From: Biomphalaria glabrata
Lineage: Eukaryota; Mollusca; Gastropoda; Planorbidae
Assembly (NCBI RefSeq): GCF_947242115.1
Contig: NC_074715.1
Location: 51,772,080 to 51,836,079, forward strand
Direction: 5' to 3'
DNA length: 64,000 nt
Shown here: in pieces, positions 62,430 to 64,000 of the stretch
Position numbering within the stretch: position 1 is the stretch's first letter
Layout of the letters: every line of letters starts with the position of its first letter
Made by a program: the position numbers and the translations under genes
The notes under the pieces: model-generated
What the model was told of the DNA's origin: nothing
Databases searched by the model: none
What the model saw: the letters and a program-made list of their open reading frames with translations, nothing else

Positions 62430-62760
62430 CTCACCTTATAAAATACAGACGTTACTTCAAAAAAGATAATTACGTCCGTCCTAAGCATGACTTAAATTCC
62501 TATCCTTCCCATCTTATAAAATACAGACGTTACTTCAAAAAAGATAATTACGTCCGTCCTAAGCATGACTTAAATTCCTATCCTTCCCATCTTATAAAAT
62601 ACAGACGTTACTTCAAAAAAGATAATTACGTCCGTCCTAAGCATGACTTAAATTCCTATCCTTCCCATCTTATAAAATACAGACGTTACTTCAAAAAAGA
62701 AGATGATTACGTCCTACACGTCATGTATTCTGCCAAGTTCTCTAAAGAAAATGTGCCTAT
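62430..62760 (-). repeat. 78-bp tandem repeat from a LINE 3' end
   Basis: Copies start at 62435, 62513, 62591 and 62669. The unit is the LINE 3' tip ('cttataaaatacagacgtta') plus 40 bp of its coding end. 78 is 26 codons, so the plus strand stays open. From 62761 to 63660 no gene or clear repeat was found apart from short AT-rich stretches and a possible hAT-like fragment near 63325. Confidence 0.9.
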
Positions 62761-63659
62761 GTAAGGATTGTAAGAAAGTTTTCAAGTTTTTGGCTCATGT
62801 TCAACCATCGATGTAACAGTTAAATACTGAAATTACTTCTTATGTGTCTAATTACTTGAAATATTGCATTCTTTTTTAATCTCAGGACTCAAAAACATAA
62901 TATTTTGCCTTTCCGTTATAAGGCCGACTACTTTTTCACCAAATGTGGATATGTTAACTAGATTTATTAGGATGATGGTATACAGGCAAGTTCTTGAAAG
63001 TTCGTTTTGGCATACAGAATAGCTCTTTCTTGAGATTTTATCAATCTTCCTGTTTAGCTTTCATGTTTCAATCGTATGTTTTGTCCACAGCTTTAAATGC
63101 GTACATAGATTCTAAAAATAATATATCAATGGGAAACCAATTCACTTTGTAAGTGCTTCTCTATCTTTCATTAATTGTATCAAGAACGATAACCGCACTA
63201 ACTTTTCAAACCTATTGAACAGCATTGGACCCAAAAGCTATACATAGGAAAAAAAATGTACTTTAAAAAACAGATTCAGTGAAAACACTGATGTCATATG
63301 TGACTGCGTAGTGATAGGTAAACTATGGCCCGCGGGTTAACTCCGACTCAGTTAAAATTACAATTCGGCCCGTCTCATATTTCATAAGAATAATTTTAAA
63401 AAACAATTACAATCTCTCCCGGCATAGGGGGGCACTAATGAGGGGTTGTACCTTTGATGGTCCAGCATGCTGCACCTTGGAGTGGACGGCCTCACTGGTC
63501 CCCTAAAGACTCCCCCTAAACAAAGAGATTAGAGACGGTTAGTACCGCCATTGGACCCTAAGATGACCTAACTACTGTCAAAAACGCAAACTAAAACTCT
63601 TGGGCCATTTTACAAAGTCTTCATACCTCGAAAATACCTTCCTTCAGGGAACAGTACCA

Positions 63660-64000
63660 GGAAAAAAGAAGAAGAGACATGTAGAGAAAGTGATAGGAAG
63701 ACAATATAAAAGAATATATATATATATATGCCAATGAAAGAAATTCTATCCAAGGCAAAGACAGGGAGGAATGGAGAAAGATCAACAGATCTTGTGTAAA
63801 ATGTAAAATGTTTTACTTATTTCGGGTGTTCCTTCAGAGTTGAAGATAATTTACTTCCTAGTCCAAACCTCCCGCAGGACGACGGGATGGGAGGGGGGCA
63901 GGGTTAGAACCCGGGACCATCGATAAGTCCGAACGACAGTCCAGCGTGCAAACCGCACGACCAGGCAGACATTGTGTGGTGCCCCAACGGGTTCAACAGA
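63660..64000 (+). mobile_element. LINE ORF2 tail interrupted by a SINE
   Basis: 63680-63797 and 63972-64000 read as one LINE tail ('gaatggagaaag...gatcttgtgt' then 'tgtggtgccccaacgg') when the SINE A between is removed. It continues past the window edge. Confidence 0.6.
63798..63971 (-). mobile_element. SINE family A copy inside a LINE fragment
   Basis: Reverse orientation, B-box region 'gggttagaaccc' here mutated. Flanked by TTGTGT at 63792-63797 and 63972-63977. Confidence 0.8.

Noticed and set aside
62363-62764. 133-aa plus-strand ORF with 26-residue repeats
   Set aside because: Antisense to a tandemly repeated LINE 3' end; the 78-bp unit keeps it open.

Overview
The window looks like nuclear DNA of a gastropod mollusc, most likely a freshwater pulmonate such as a planorbid snail. 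This is inference from content: AT-rich DNA, small secreted VWC-like genes with long repeat-filled introns, a somatomedin-B/Methuselah-type receptor ectodomain, an I-clade LINE with RNase H, and dense tRNA-derived SINEs and short hAT-type MITEs. No rRNA or tRNA gene and no CRISPR array was seen.

Host genes. (1) A single-exon open reading frame at 4906-6615 (+) encodes a somatomedin B domain followed by a cysteine-rich ectodomain, and stops where a first transmembrane helix would be expected. (2) Three tandem minus-strand genes (18905-9779, 28851-22211, 47510-36558) each have a signal-peptide exon of 73 coding nt, a 94-nt exon and a final exon, with introns in phases 1 and 2. They encode single-domain von Willebrand type C-like (SVWC/La1-like) secreted proteins. 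None of the three is visible as one open frame; they are recovered from splice sites. Copy A has a long basic Pro/Lys/Thr tail, copy B has lost two of ten cysteines, and copy C has ten. All three have a TATA-like box about 55-75 nt upstream of the ATG. (3) An unrecognised minus-strand gene (60559-56634, two exons joined in phase 0, 748 aa) carries seven 18-residue Ser/Lys-rich repeats.

Mobile DNA. A full-length I-clade-type LINE (50276-55139, minus) has an intact 1275-aa ORF2 (endonuclease, RT, RNase H, CCHC knuckle) and a perfect 12-bp target-site duplication, and it splits an older host repeat. Many LINE 3' ends belong to four or five families. Three tRNA-derived SINE families are present, as are several very short hAT-type MITEs (52-189 bp) with perfect 8-bp duplications, a hAT-in-hAT nest, a 47-bp-TIR foldback element and two TTAA-flanked MITEs. 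Three fragments resemble old LTR-retroelement ends.

Tandem repeats. At least fifteen arrays are present. Several can be traced to the transposon they grew from: one expanded inside a SINE (60.9-62.1 kb), one from the last codons of a LINE ORF (29.5-30.3 kb), one from a LINE 3' tail (48.3-48.5 kb), one from a LINE 3' end (62.4-62.7 kb) and a two-copy LINE tail (57.7-57.96 kb). The 33.4-34.5 kb array has a 240-bp higher-order period. The long open frames inside these arrays are consequences of unit length and composition and are not called as genes.
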